Below, piece by piece: positions 17,188 through 26,908 of a DNA stretch of 64,000 bases. Where the stretch lies: contig DLAR01000031.1 of the NCBI GenBank assembly GCA_002494015.1, positions 1 to 64,000 of the forward strand, given 5' to 3'. This DNA comes from Porphyromonadaceae bacterium UBA7042 (GTDB taxonomy: Bacteria > Bacteroidota > Bacteroidia > Bacteroidales > Muribaculaceae). A model generated the notes under the pieces. That model saw only the letters and a list, made by a program, of their open reading frames with translations, made no database searches and was not told where the DNA came from. Both the position numbers and the translations under genes were made by a program. Numbering within the stretch: position 1 is the first letter of the stretch; each line of letters begins with the position of its first letter.

Positions 17188-20100
17188 TTAATGTTTAGAA
17201 AATACTGTGCGGATAAAGCAGGCATGACTATCTTCTCCTCCATTGGCATCGGCCGCATCGGTATTATATCCTTCAAAAGACATCGTATAGAAATTCATGT
17301 CAAGGGCACACGACTTGGATGCATCTGGATAACCTTGGTCTTTGCCGTCAATCATATAATTGGACATGGGTTTTTGCCGGTCTCTCAGCCAATAAACGCA
17401 ACCTGGGCGTTCATAGAGGTCGTAGAACAGCGGCATGCGGGGTAAATATTGGTTATCGGGGTATATGTCATCTCGGCCGGCGTATCTCATTATGCCCCAA
17501 CGGGTGATTCCGGTTATATTCCCGTCCTTATCTTTACTTGCACCTCCTTTGCGGTGTCCGTGCCATTGAGATCCTAACGGGAAAAATATTTGGGCGCAGG
17601 TGTTTTGATTATACACAATAACACCCATCATTCCCCAGCTGTTGTCGCTGCCGTTAAATCCGGTAGCTTCGATAACATTCTCTTTGGTTTCGGTTGCACC
17701 GTCGGCATAAACGATTCCGTATGATTTGGCGATGGGGAAGTTCTGGTCATTTGCATTTCGCGATATCAAGTGCCCGTCATAAAGGTCGGCACCGGAGGCA
17801 ATATGCTCGTCATTGCCATTAGTTATGTCCCAGCGATTGAAATTTCCTTTTTTCTTGGCAATAATTTCTTCCCAAGTCATTTCCGTTGTATTGCTGTCCG
17901 GGTCGTGAACGACGTATTTGTCGGTAGATTTTACCTCGTGAAAACGTGGATAAATATCATTGTTTGATTGCAGAATTGCAACAGGACTGGTGCGCCGGAA
18001 AAGTGACCCTTCGGCAATCGGCGATGTTGTGGGGATGGCTTTATAACCGTCTCCGTCTTTTTCAAAATGATCGACATTGTAAGATGACCATTTTTGGTCG
18101 CCAAGTCCGGCAATATCAATCGGGTCATACCCCTCTCTCACGAAAATGTCATGTTCACAGGAGTAATTGTGGTATCTGATTTTTACAATTGCGCAGCCTG
18201 AAGTGCCATTGAAATTTATATAAAAATCAATTGGATGTTCGCTTTCGCCTTCGATGCGTGTAGTCTCTTTCTGTTCCATATTTCCTTCACCGCTGCCTTC
18301 GACGGTTGAAGACAGTGTGATGATATGGTCGCTGCCCATCACGACTTCGGCACTCCATTTCCCGATAGATGTAAAGGGTTCAAATTTAGGGGCTTCGGGT
18401 TTGGACAAATGCATTAATCTTACATGAAAGTTGTCGCTGCTGCCGGCACTGCGCCATACCCCTTTCGGGTTCAGTATGCGTCGGACCTGTATTATGTCGA
18501 CATCTACAGGGTCGATGCTCTCATAACGCTCTCCTGTTGTCTTGTGAACAACGGAAAAACGTATTTTACCGTGTCGGGGATAGGAATAAAATGGATTATT
18601 GCCCGAGAATGCCGAGCGTGTCACAAGTTCCTTGGGGCGCGTATAGATAGGAATCGTAAAAATTCGTTCCATCGCGTCTCCCGCAGAATTTCGTTTGGTC
18701 ACAGCGACATTATATACTCCGTTGTAGGCTGTATTGGTGTCATGTTGGCCTTCCGATACATCATAGTCACGCGAGCCGAGGTCATGGTCGTTATAGTATT
18801 GCCTGTTATAACTCGGTGGATCCATGTGTATCCAGTCCGTTAGATTGGATGGTTTGTTTTCGGTACCGGGCACCTCGATTTTCACAACGTTGTCTTGTCT
18901 CAATGAGAGAAAACTATTCCACGGACCGGGATCGGATTCGTTTTTTTGATAAAAACGAAACTGCTCATGACCATATTCATCAATCACCTTGTCAATTGTG
19001 GGGAAATCGACAGACCCATCGCTGTAAGGTTTCCAGCTACATTCGACTATCTCAGCATGGAGAACATAATCGTCAGGTATCTTTCCCACCATTTTGACTG
19101 TGGCATTCATGCGCTTGTTGTAAAGGTAGGATATATAAAGGGGATTTGTGACATGCAATCCCGGGGTGGTCTGGTAGTCGATGTGCCAGTCGTAGTCGTT
19201 GCCGTAACCCTTGAGTTTCAGGGTCAGTTTGTAATGGGTGTTTCGCTCGGCATTGTAGTCGGTGTCCCCCTTGCCGAGCATGTAGCGGTACTTTATGGGT
19301 CCTGACCCCATTGACCCGTCGGCTGAGACGCAGCGATAGAACCCGACGACCTCGATGTAGGTGCCGAATGGCTTGTTGTCTTTCCATCCTGACTCGATGT
19401 CGTTTTCTACAGGATGGTCAAAGTCGATGTGGGTTCCGTCCTGAGACTGTTTTTTGGATTTTCCGGTTCCCTGCATGTTCTCGTAGAAGAACAGTGACTC
19501 TGACTTGTGTTCATGCTTTTCGTCATTTACGCTTTCAGGAGTCTTTTCATCCCCTTTGCCGAGATAGGGGTGTGAAGAGTTGCACACATGCAGGAATGTC
19601 GCCGGGGTTATATAGTTTGCGCTTTCGGGTATTTCCTGAACGGTGATGGTTTTCCCGGTCTCGTGCAGAACGCTGTAGCGGTCTTTGGGCGCAAGTTCGC
19701 TTCCTCCCGGATGATTCTCGTTGCCGAGGGTGCAGCTTTGCGGGATGTCATGGATGGTGATTGTCTCGATGTAGACCTGCACGTTGTCATACAGCTCGCT
19801 TCCGTCAAAGGCAACGGTGACTTTTGACGCGAGGCGGCGCACCCAGCTGTGAATCATCACGCTCTTGGCGTTGATGCGCAGAGGGGTCGCGTCGGTGGCT
19901 TTGCGGTTGGGGGTGTTGAGGGAGAAGACGCCAAACATCTGGCTGTTGTTCCCGGTATCTGTCAGGTCCCAGTCAAACGAAATGGCTTTCAGCTTTTCGC
20001 GGGTCGAATATTTTTCTTTATCGAGGGCGGGGACGTTGACATTGGCAACGGCATAGATATAATATTCCCCGCGCGGGAGTTCCATGTCAAACTGTGCGCG

Positions 20101-20484
20101 TCCCTGCAGCGCGTCGCCGAGTCCGTTTTCGCCTTTTTCGTTGTCTTCGCGATTGTCCCCGTTGTCGACATTGACATTTTTTAGTTCAGAATCGTGGGTG
20201 CCGTTTTCATCCGTAACCGTGTAATAACGGTCTTTGTAAAGGTTGCCGTCTTTGTCATAGATGAACATGTAGAGCGACTTGATGTCCTGAATCATGTCTC
20301 CGGGATCACCGGCCCGGCTGTCGATGCCCACCTCGTCGCCTCGGTCCCATGACAGTTTTACCGACACACTGGCCACGCCTTCCTCGATGTCGCCGAAATC
20401 GCCGAGAGCATCGTCGCGGCAACCTGCAAGCATGACAGTGATTGCGAGTAGGAATGATATATGGATAAAGCGGATGTACTTCAT
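17188..20484 (-). CDS. DUF4906-type fimbria-associated lipoprotein (probable tip/adhesin subunit)
   Basis: About 1098 residues from the ATG at 20484, chosen because it opens a lipoprotein signal peptide (MKYIRFIHISFLLAITVMLAGC). The 48 extra residues of a longer reading have no such feature. The body is a large beta-rich surface protein in the manner of DUF4906/Mfa-like proteins: a fimbrillin-like N-terminal part (IKSLYMFIYDKDGNLYKD) and repeated beta-sandwich regions. The C-terminal domain ends ACFIRTVFSKH, resembling the FISUMP/major-paralogous domain. It is the largest and last gene of the fimbrial operon, a position often taken by tip adhesins. Binding target unknown. Confidence 0.7.
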   Translation of the reverse strand: MKYIRFIHISFLLAITVMLAGCRDDALGDFGDIEEGVASVSVKLSWDRGDEVGIDSRAGDPGDMIQDIKSLYMFIYDKDGNLYKDRYYTVTDENGTHDSELKNVNVDNGDNREDNEKGENGLGDALQGRAQFDMELPRGEYYIYAVANVNVPALDKEKYSTREKLKAISFDWDLTDTGNNSQMFGVFSLNTPNRKATDATPLRINAKSVMIHSWVRRLASKVTVAFDGSELYDNVQVYIETITIHDIPQSCTLGNENHPGGSELAPKDRYSVLHETGKTITVQEIPESANYITPATFLHVCNSSHPYLGKGDEKTPESVNDEKHEHKSESLFFYENMQGTGKSKKQSQDGTHIDFDHPVENDIESGWKDNKPFGTYIEVVGFYRCVSADGSMGSGPIKYRYMLGKGDTDYNAERNTHYKLTLKLKGYGNDYDWHIDYQTTPGLHVTNPLYISYLYNKRMNATVKMVGKIPDDYVLHAEIVECSWKPYSDGSVDFPTIDKVIDEYGHEQFRFYQKNESDPGPWNSFLSLRQDNVVKIEVPGTENKPSNLTDWIHMDPPSYNRQYYNDHDLGSRDYDVSEGQHDTNTAYNGVYNVAVTKRNSAGDAMERIFTIPIYTRPKELVTRSAFSGNNPFYSYPRHGKIRFSVVHKTTGERYESIDPVDVDIIQVRRILNPKGVWRSAGSSDNFHVRLMHLSKPEAPKFEPFTSIGKWSAEVVMGSDHIITLSSTVEGSGEGNMEQKETTRIEGESEHPIDFYINFNGTSGCAIVKIRYHNYSCEHDIFVREGYDPIDIAGLGDQKWSSYNVDHFEKDGDGYKAIPTTSPIAEGSLFRRTSPVAILQSNNDIYPRFHEVKSTDKYVVHDPDSNTTEMTWEEIIAKKKGNFNRWDITNGNDEHIASGADLYDGHLISRNANDQNFPIAKSYGIVYADGATETKENVIEATGFNGSDNSWGMMGVIVYNQNTCAQIFFPLGSQWHGHRKGGASKDKDGNITGITRWGIMRYAGRDDIYPDNQYLPRMPLFYDLYERPGCVYWLRDRQKPMSNYMIDGKDQGYPDASKSCALDMNFYTMSFEGYNTDAADANGGEDSHACFIRTVFSKH

Positions 20485-20533
20485 AATGAATGTGATTGTT
20501 ATAATGTCATCAATACCGGCCTTAGAGCGGTCT

Positions 20534-22090
20534 TTATGGATTATTGAATGTAAACGGCGAGGGAATCTCCTCCTTGCTGCTGTTATAATATTTGGCGGTC
20601 GAGCTGTCATAGAAACAGATAAACACATCTTCCCCGTCAGTCCCTTTCGCGGTAAATGTCAGCCAGCCTTTTTCGTTCACATCGGGGGTTGTCGGGTCAT
20701 CTTCCTCTACGACTTTGGAGAATGGGTTGTGGATTTCCACACGGGTATTAACCTCCCCGACTCTTGTTACCCAGTATTTGCCCTCCTTCATGTCATAGAG
20801 GCAGATAGAGCGGCCATTGATGTCTTTTATAATGACAAAGCCGGTTACCGGGTCGACATTGAGGATGTCATAGGGGTTGTTGATTACGGTAGTCTTGTCG
20901 GTGCCGTAATATTTTCCTGTCTCGCGGTCATAGTAAAACTGTATCTGTCCGTTTTCGTCGGTGACGGGTACAAGGTTGGCCCCAATCTGGAGACCGAAAT
21001 CGGGTTCGAGCTCGACTTCGCCGTAGGGAACCACCTGCACTTTCACGCGGTCGAGGTTTTTGTATATCTCGATGCGGTACCAGCAGTTGCGCAACAGGTC
21101 ATAGGGGTCGGTCGTGCCGTCTTTCACGAGCTGTATTGTCACCCAGTCCGGCTCATAGTCGGGGTCATACTCATTGCCGCCGACCTTGACACGGATGCCG
21201 GTCGGGGTCGCGTCGGCACCGGTGTTGCAGTATTCCGGCACATAGGCTATGAACGATGACCCTTCAGCAGCTTCGATAAATTTCAGGTTGTCGCCAATCG
21301 TGGCTGTGGACGGGACGCGTGCTGTCGAGATGTAGTCAAGGTCATAGTCGTTGTGGATATAATCGTCTTGCCGGTAGGCTTTAGGGGCGAGGTATCCCTT
21401 GGTGTTATATCGCGTAATCTCCACATCTTCAAGTTTCCAGCCGGCCTTGACGGTCTCGCTTGACAGATACACCTCGACCTTGGCGTAGGCGCGGAGGAGA
21501 TGAAGGGTGCCAAGGTCACAGAAATTGTTGGAATCAAATGTAAGCGACGCATATTCCCTGATTCCGTAGAGGGGGATGGTGTTGTCGGCCGACAATTTCA
21601 TCATGGCGGGGGTGAAATCATAGGTCTGTTCACACACATCGTCGACGGTTGTTTCTCCCGCGACAAGGCCAGTGGGATAGTTTCCCGCGCCCCAGTTGGC
21701 GAGTGCGACCACCTTGAGCGGCCGGTCGGGGAGATTGCTGCGGCACGAGCCGAGGACGCTGTAGGTCTTGGAGATGGTTGTCGATTCGAGCGGGATGACT
21801 GACTCCACGTCGATAGAGGCGACATACTTGTTCTTGTCGTCAAAGAAAAGGAACATGAAATCTTTTCCCGGAACATCGATATAGTTTTCGTAACCGCTTC
21901 CTTTGTCATACCCTCCTTCAGGTGTCTCGGGAGCACGCGAGCCCTTGTCGCCGAGGGTGAGGATGAACCCGACACGCAACGGCTCGTCACCCGAGGTGCG
22001 CAACGGCTCGTCACCTCCCGAGCAGGAGGCGGCAGCGAGCGCGGCGAGCGCGGCGAGCGCGGTCAGCAGGTATTTTATTGCTGTGTTCAT
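20534..22090 (-). CDS. Mfa-like fimbrial lipoprotein subunit with C-terminal repeats
   Basis: 518 residues with a lipoprotein signal peptide whose hydrophobic core is built from Ala-Leu repeats (ALAALAAASC). The N-terminal domain is fimbrillin-like: DFMFLFFDDKNKYVASIDVES and LHLLRAYAKVEVYLSSETV are typical of FimB/Mfa subunits. From about residue 385 come three related units of roughly 45 residues, each with a Phe/Tyr-Asp pair followed by a KYY-type motif and NPF/NPY (FYYDRETGKYY, CLYDMKEGKYW, CFYDSSTAKYY). These may form a stalk or polymerisation interface. It lies 49 bases upstream of the DUF4906 gene. DNA tandem repeats mark the signal peptide region. Probably an accessory shaft or tip subunit. 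Confidence 0.7.
   Translation of the reverse strand: MNTAIKYLLTALAALAALAAASCSGGDEPLRTSGDEPLRVGFILTLGDKGSRAPETPEGGYDKGSGYENYIDVPGKDFMFLFFDDKNKYVASIDVESVIPLESTTISKTYSVLGSCRSNLPDRPLKVVALANWGAGNYPTGLVAGETTVDDVCEQTYDFTPAMMKLSADNTIPLYGIREYASLTFDSNNFCDLGTLHLLRAYAKVEVYLSSETVKAGWKLEDVEITRYNTKGYLAPKAYRQDDYIHNDYDLDYISTARVPSTATIGDNLKFIEAAEGSSFIAYVPEYCNTGADATPTGIRVKVGGNEYDPDYEPDWVTIQLVKDGTTDPYDLLRNCWYRIEIYKNLDRVKVQVVPYGEVELEPDFGLQIGANLVPVTDENGQIQFYYDRETGKYYGTDKTTVINNPYDILNVDPVTGFVIIKDINGRSICLYDMKEGKYWVTRVGEVNTRVEIHNPFSKVVEEDDPTTPDVNEKGWLTFTAKGTDGEDVFICFYDSSTAKYYNSSKEEIPSPFTFNNP
21975..22061. repeat. in-frame tandem repeats at the start of a fimbrial gene
   Basis: Three perfect copies of the 9-base unit GCGAGCGCG (22035-22061) encode the Ala-Ala-Leu core of the signal peptide. 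A 17-base direct repeat CGCAACGGCTCGTCACC (21975-21991, 21999-22015) repeats with a 24-base period, duplicating the octapeptide GDEPLRTS after the lipobox. Both periods are multiples of three, so copy changes alter length without breaking the frame. Confidence 0.85.
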
Positions 22091-22108
22091 GACGGATAGG
22101 CGGATTTA

Positions 22109-23164
22109 TCAGATTTCAGAATTTTGAAGTACGATTTTCCACGCGCCGATACAGATGTAGCTGCTGATCCATTCGTCGCGCTCGTCGAGGAAGAAAGTCA
22201 TCGGGTAGGTGTCCTGACGGTCGAGGTATTCCTGATTGGGGATAGAGAGGTTGTCATAGCTTTTCGACATGATGCAGTAGTCGATGATGGGGATAGTGAC
22301 AATGGTCTTGTTGTCGGTTGTCCTGTTGATTCGCAACACCGGGTTGCGGTGGGTCATCAGTCGGCTCACCGATATTTCGGCCACTACCGCGCTGCACTTC
22401 TGGTAATTATCGGTGTTTTCGGCACGGGAAACAGTGCTGCCCGACGGCAGGATGATGCCGGCCATAGCCTCGTCAGTGTGCCATGCGTGATAGGTGACAG
22501 GCTCGTAGTCAATAAGCGAATTGTCCCAGTCAAGAAACGCGTTGTCGTCAGTAATCGAGAAAGTGAAATCATCTTTGTCCACATGATTTCCCGACAGATG
22601 CTGCAAGATGACGCGGATTGTGTTGGTGTCCTTGACGAGGGGGACGGTGAACACATGCACTCCCTGCTCGTCGGTGAACTCGGCTGTGTCGAGCTTGCCG
22701 TAGTAGAGGCGGTCGAGGTGGTCATAGCTGTGGGCCGACCCGTCGGGGAGACGCTTGTGGTTGAGCTTGCACTGCAGATTGTCGCGCCAGTCGTTTTCGC
22801 TTACGGAAAATGACGTGCGGTGTCCGTCACCGGCCCATGCGATAAGGGTGTAGTTGCCCGGGGCGACATCGACATCCATCAGGTATCCCTGTGTGTTGAG
22901 GGCTTCGCCTGATTCCCGTTTCTGCCACACGACTTTGCCGGTCTTGTTGTCGATGACATAGAGTGTCACGTCGTTTACCTCGACATGGAAGGCATCGGCA
23001 AACTTCATGTTCATGTCATAGACAAACCTGACCTTGTAGTAAGGGTCGCAGTCACCCTCGTCGCGGAAAATCATGCCGTGACACGATGTCATGGCGACAG
23101 CGAGCATCAACGCGGTCGCGATGCGGGTCTTAACGGTGTTGAATATATTGGCAATCTGTTTCAT
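22109..23164 (-). CDS. FimB/Mfa2 family fimbrial anchor lipoprotein
   Basis: About 351 residues from the ATG at 23164. This start places a lipoprotein signal peptide ending in AVAMTSC near the N-terminus. The segment after it (DCDPYYKVRFVYDMNMKFAD, followed by DVTLYVIDNKTGKVV) is the hallmark opening of the FimB/Mfa2 family (PF08842). In Porphyromonas gingivalis Mfa2 anchors the Mfa1 fimbria to the outer membrane and limits its length. Eighteen bases separate it from the next subunit gene. A 265-base gap containing a hairpin separates it from the major subunit gene upstream. Confidence 0.85.
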   Translation of the reverse strand: MKQIANIFNTVKTRIATALMLAVAMTSCHGMIFRDEGDCDPYYKVRFVYDMNMKFADAFHVEVNDVTLYVIDNKTGKVVWQKRESGEALNTQGYLMDVDVAPGNYTLIAWAGDGHRTSFSVSENDWRDNLQCKLNHKRLPDGSAHSYDHLDRLYYGKLDTAEFTDEQGVHVFTVPLVKDTNTIRVILQHLSGNHVDKDDFTFSITDDNAFLDWDNSLIDYEPVTYHAWHTDEAMAGIILPSGSTVSRAENTDNYQKCSAVVAEISVSRLMTHRNPVLRINRTTDNKTIVTIPIIDYCIMSKSYDNLSIPNQEYLDRQDTYPMTFFLDERDEWISSYICIGAWKIVLQNSEI

Positions 23165-23281
23165 CTGTGGTAGTATGTTGAGGCGGGTGCCGGGCACCCG
23201 CGCGGAAATTTCAGGTTAAGAAAGAGGAGGGGGAGTGGTTCCGAGTCGAGAGGGAGGGGCTGAGGGAGGTGAATGGTGGAA

Positions 23282-23353
23282 AGTGAAGGGTGAATGGTGA
23301 AGGGTGCTTGGTTTTACTCAGGCAAAGCCTGATTTCCACTTTTCACCCTTCAC
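23282..23353. repeat. intercistronic hairpin with GTGAAGGGTGAA repeats
   Basis: GTGAAGGGTGAA (23283-23294) pairs perfectly with TTCACCCTTCAC (23342-23353), and TCAGGC-AAA-GCCTGA (23318-23332) forms an inner hairpin. Related short units (GGTGAATGGTGAA, CACTGTTCAC, CTATTCAC) surround it. It lies between the major fimbrillin and anchor genes and could lower readthrough or protect the upstream message. Confidence 0.6.
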
Positions 23354-23429
23354 TGTTCACTCTATTCACTTTTACTTGAGATTGAGAAAGATGGATGATT
23401 TATTCTCCATCTTTCACCTATCACTGTTA

Positions 23430-25376
23430 TTAGATGCCGGCGCTCTGGTTGACAATCTTCCAAGAGAGGATGTTGATTCGTGCGCCAAGATAATAGGTGG
23501 GATCTTCGGGTTCGTCGGGGATAATGGGCTCGCCGGGATTTTCCTGTGAGCCGTCGCCGGGAACAAAGATGCCGCGTCCGATGCGGGTGAGCTTGGTGAC
23601 AGTCACCTTGTACCAGTGGTTGCGCACAACGCCATAGTATCCTTCGCGTTTCTGGTCGGCGGGGTTGGTCTCGCCTTCTCCGAGGTTGGTCTTGTCGGCG
23701 TTGATATGCTCGACGGGGATAGTATAGGCCATCAAGCCGTCGGTGTAGGCTATGCTCTTGCCCCAAGTTTCGGCATTCTGGGCTGCATCGAGGACAGTCT
23801 TGAGAGCGGTGGCGGGATCGGCGATGGGATAGAATCTGCCGTCGGCTTTCTGCTCATAAAGCTTGGTGCCTTCAGGGAGATTGGGAACGACTTTTACAGT
23901 TCCGGTGCCGAGACCTGCCGATTCAAGTATGACGTAGTTTTCATCAATCTGTGTGAATTTATCCTCTGTGGTGGGGGTATAACCTTCAACAGGGATGTCT
24001 ACGGTACCTACATAGGTGTAGAAGTTCAGCTTTTTAGCCTGATCGATGGTGTTGAGCAGGTAGGCGCGATAGTTGGGCTGTTTGAACAGGATACCGTTGT
24101 GCATGACAAGGTTGAGGGGCGTGAAATTGTCATCGTTGTCTTTCTCATATGCGACAGCTTTGAGAGCTACGCTCGTCGTCTTGGCGGGGATGACGCGGTT
24201 AACCGGGGTCGATACTCCGTCGACCAGCTCGTTCACTTCTTTGAAGATTTTGTCGGGCGTGTTGGTGTACTCGTTGCAGTAGGCGGCGTTGGCAGGGGTA
24301 ATCTCGCTTGCGAGAACCACCTTGCCGGTAAGAGTGGGTGCTGAGACAAAGTTGATGTAGGGGTTGTCGACTACGGCCTCGATTTCTTTGTCGTATGCCA
24401 CACCCTGACCCCAGTAGCTGCGGAAGTTGGAGGCATCGTTCCAGTTGTCAAACGGATTCCACTGAGTCGCAGTTTCCGAAGTGACCGCGGGGAGCTGTTT
24501 GGCAAGATAGGTCTGCTTGGCTGTTGAGTTAAGACCCCATCCGATGAATTTAACCCATATTTCGGTAGCAGCGGTAATGTCGCTGACCGGGCCGTTCTCG
24601 TTTCCGCCCACGGTCAGGGGGAGCTTGTAGTATGTTTCACCGTTTATGACTTTCTTGTCGTCGGAGCCGCCGAGCTTGTCGTCAATAACGACCTGAACCT
24701 TTACAGCAAGACGTTCCACATAGACGTTGAGAACGTTTTTGCCTTCAAGGTTGTCGGGCACAGGTTCGCTGTAAAAATACTTGGGGTCAATCACGTTGGC
24801 GAAATATGTGCCGTCCTCGTGAGTTTCGCTTTTGCCATAGTAGCTTGTGGTGCACATTACAAAATGAGTCTTCTTGCTGTCGCCGGTACCCTCGCTCCAT
24901 GTTGCGGCGACTTCGAGAGTCTTGGCGGTAGCGTCGAGAGTTGACTTGGGCTGGAAGCCTGTGGGGGCGTTGAGAACGGTCAACAGATACTTGGGCCCGG
25001 TGGTGTTGCCGTTGTTGCGGATAACGAGGGTGCTTTTTCCCAAATGCTCGATGTTCTGATCTTTGTCGGTGTTTCCATCGGGATTCATTCCTCCTTCAAT
25101 CCAGCGACTTGCCTCGCACACGAATACCTTGTTGGCATCGAAGAAGAAGAAACGGGCGCTGACGACATCTGATTCGGTATTGAAATCGCCAAATTCAAAC
25201 CCTCCGTCTTCGATTGATCGGCTGCCGCTGTTGGCATCGATTATGTTGACGGTCATGTAGGCGTCTTTTCCGAGTTCCCAGTCAGTGGGCTCGCTGCTGT
25301 TTCCTACTGGTTCGTCGCTACACGCTGTCATTGCCAGCACGGCGAATCCCATACAGAACTTGCTTAGATTTTTCAT
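23430..25376 (-). CDS. Mfa1-type major fimbrial subunit
   Basis: 648 residues with a lipoprotein signal peptide (FAVLAMTACSDEP). The N-terminal domain has the fimbrillin pattern (YMTVNIIDANSGSRSIED, then VVSARFFFFDANKVFV). The C-terminal domain contains YYGVVRNHWYKVTVTKLTRIG and ends in YYLGARINILSWKIVNQSAG, matching the Fimbrillin_C/Mfa1 pattern, where the last strand donates to the next subunit after Arg-gingipain-like processing. It is the probable shaft protein of the fimbria. It is the third gene of the operon, 29 bases after the DUF3868 gene and followed by a hairpin that may raise its share of message. Confidence 0.82.
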   Translation of the reverse strand: MKNLSKFCMGFAVLAMTACSDEPVGNSSEPTDWELGKDAYMTVNIIDANSGSRSIEDGGFEFGDFNTESDVVSARFFFFDANKVFVCEASRWIEGGMNPDGNTDKDQNIEHLGKSTLVIRNNGNTTGPKYLLTVLNAPTGFQPKSTLDATAKTLEVAATWSEGTGDSKKTHFVMCTTSYYGKSETHEDGTYFANVIDPKYFYSEPVPDNLEGKNVLNVYVERLAVKVQVVIDDKLGGSDDKKVINGETYYKLPLTVGGNENGPVSDITAATEIWVKFIGWGLNSTAKQTYLAKQLPAVTSETATQWNPFDNWNDASNFRSYWGQGVAYDKEIEAVVDNPYINFVSAPTLTGKVVLASEITPANAAYCNEYTNTPDKIFKEVNELVDGVSTPVNRVIPAKTTSVALKAVAYEKDNDDNFTPLNLVMHNGILFKQPNYRAYLLNTIDQAKKLNFYTYVGTVDIPVEGYTPTTEDKFTQIDENYVILESAGLGTGTVKVVPNLPEGTKLYEQKADGRFYPIADPATALKTVLDAAQNAETWGKSIAYTDGLMAYTIPVEHINADKTNLGEGETNPADQKREGYYGVVRNHWYKVTVTKLTRIGRGIFVPGDGSQENPGEPIIPDEPEDPTYYLGARINILSWKIVNQSAGI

Positions 25377-25405
25377 TTTAAGATAAAAATTATTGATTAA
25401 TTGAG

Positions 25406-26872
25406 TTATTTTTCAGACGGAGTAATCAGATATGTTACTGTCGGGCGCGAGCGCATCTCGTTGAGGATGCCGAGTTGCTGCGATGCCTGTTCCAAGCCGC
25501 CTTTTGCGGCAAGGTCAAGATAGAACCGTGCGCTGTCATCGTCGCCACGGCGTGCGGCGAGTACGCCGCGGGTGTAAATGGCCTCGGGGGAGTCTCCTGC
25601 ACGGTCGAGATAACGGGCGGCGGCATCGAGGTCGTCACGGCGCATCGCGATTGAGGCAGCGTTGACGTTGGCCTGCGGGTCAAGGGGGTGGATTTCTACA
25701 GCCTTGAGCATCACCTCGTCATATTCGGGACTGCCGAGGGTGAAGGTGTCGGCGATGCGCGAGAAGTCGACGGGGCGCAGTCGCTCGGGTGTGGAGGCGA
25801 ATACTCGTTTCAGCTCCTCGATGTCGATATAGGTGCGGATGCGGTATTTGACGGTGTAGTCAGAGTGTCGCAGGGCAGGGTATACGCTGTCGAGAATCAG
25901 CTTGTATTCGCGCGGATAACGACGCTTGATTTCAGCGTCCTTGGGGTCCGGTTCCATGTCGGAGTCAATAATCGAGAGGATGCCGTCACGGTCGGGAAGG
26001 GTGCATTTTTCCACCCACCGGCGCAGTCCTTCCCAGTCTTCCGGCTCATAGTCGGTCGACATGATTTCGGGGGCGAAATGATAGTGGGAGCGCACATATT
26101 CCTTGAGCGAGGCGGTACGCCCCATAGCGAGCCTGACGTTGTTGCTGTAGGGACCTTCGGGCGAGGCGTAACCCTTGATAGTCACGCGGGTAATGGTCGC
26201 GTCGGGGTCGTTCTTCACACGGTCGATTGACTCGATGATTTTAGCAATCTCGCGCACGTTGCGGCGGTAGGAGGGCTTGATTTCGGTGCGGTTGACGACG
26301 AAGTCTATAAACGCGCTTCCCTCGGCAGTCATCTCGACAGCCTCGTCACCGGTGAGCGCGACATAGCTGAACGGCGGTGTGAACGGCTCGACGGTGAAGT
26401 CAAGCCGGGCGACGGGTGTCGTGGCTTTGGGTTGGGCGGGGTCGCAGCAGTTGGCCACCTCCTCGCGCACTACGATTTTGCTTTGTGTCATCCACGGCTG
26501 CCACTGAATCTCGCGGCTGTAGTCGACCATTACGCCTGACCCCGAGCGGTAGATGCCGGCACTGTTGTCGGGGTCGATTTCTCCGTCGCGCTCGTAGGCA
26601 TAGTAGCGGTTGCGGCCGGCGATTCTGACAGTCGGCAGCTCAAGGCTGTCAGTAGACCCGACAGCGCGGATGACGGGGGTGAACACCACTTCGCGGTCGT
26701 TGCCGGGACGGATGTCGCGCGTGTCGAGACTGAATGTTACTGACAGGGCGTTGTCAGAGACGCGCCGGATGTTGACCCGCGAGACTTCAAAGAGCGGTCC
26801 CTGTGCGGCGTTGACGGCAAGAGCCGACGCGGCGATAGCCAGCGCGGGCAGCATATTTTTGAACATTTTCAT
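25406..26872 (-). CDS. DUF3868/OmpA-like protein of the fimbrial operon
   Basis: About 488 residues from the ATG at 26872. A longer reading needs a TTG four codons upstream. A signal peptide (1 to about 23, PALAIAASALAVNA) precedes a DUF3868 domain (GPLFEVSRVNIRRVSDNALSVTF) and an OmpA-like region (ITRVTIKGYASPEGPYSNNVRLAMGRTASLKEYV, given here only as the site of the peptidoglycan-binding-type motif). The C-terminus has TPR-like helices (DAAARYLDRAGDSPEAIYTRG). Such proteins accompany DUF3575 and Mfa genes and probably link the assembly to the cell wall. It starts 24 bases after the DUF3575 gene. Confidence 0.78.
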   Translation of the reverse strand: MKMFKNMLPALAIAASALAVNAAQGPLFEVSRVNIRRVSDNALSVTFSLDTRDIRPGNDREVVFTPVIRAVGSTDSLELPTVRIAGRNRYYAYERDGEIDPDNSAGIYRSGSGVMVDYSREIQWQPWMTQSKIVVREEVANCCDPAQPKATTPVARLDFTVEPFTPPFSYVALTGDEAVEMTAEGSAFIDFVVNRTEIKPSYRRNVREIAKIIESIDRVKNDPDATITRVTIKGYASPEGPYSNNVRLAMGRTASLKEYVRSHYHFAPEIMSTDYEPEDWEGLRRWVEKCTLPDRDGILSIIDSDMEPDPKDAEIKRRYPREYKLILDSVYPALRHSDYTVKYRIRTYIDIEELKRVFASTPERLRPVDFSRIADTFTLGSPEYDEVMLKAVEIHPLDPQANVNAASIAMRRDDLDAAARYLDRAGDSPEAIYTRGVLAARRGDDDSARFYLDLAAKGGLEQASQQLGILNEMRSRPTVTYLITPSEK

Positions 26873-26908
26873 AAATGAAGTCAATGAAATGTGGTAAGGT
26901 GGGAGAAA

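Noticed and set aside
20294..21259. 321-codon open frame antisense to two fimbrial genes
   Set aside because: It spans the junction of two well-supported minus-strand genes and has no motif.
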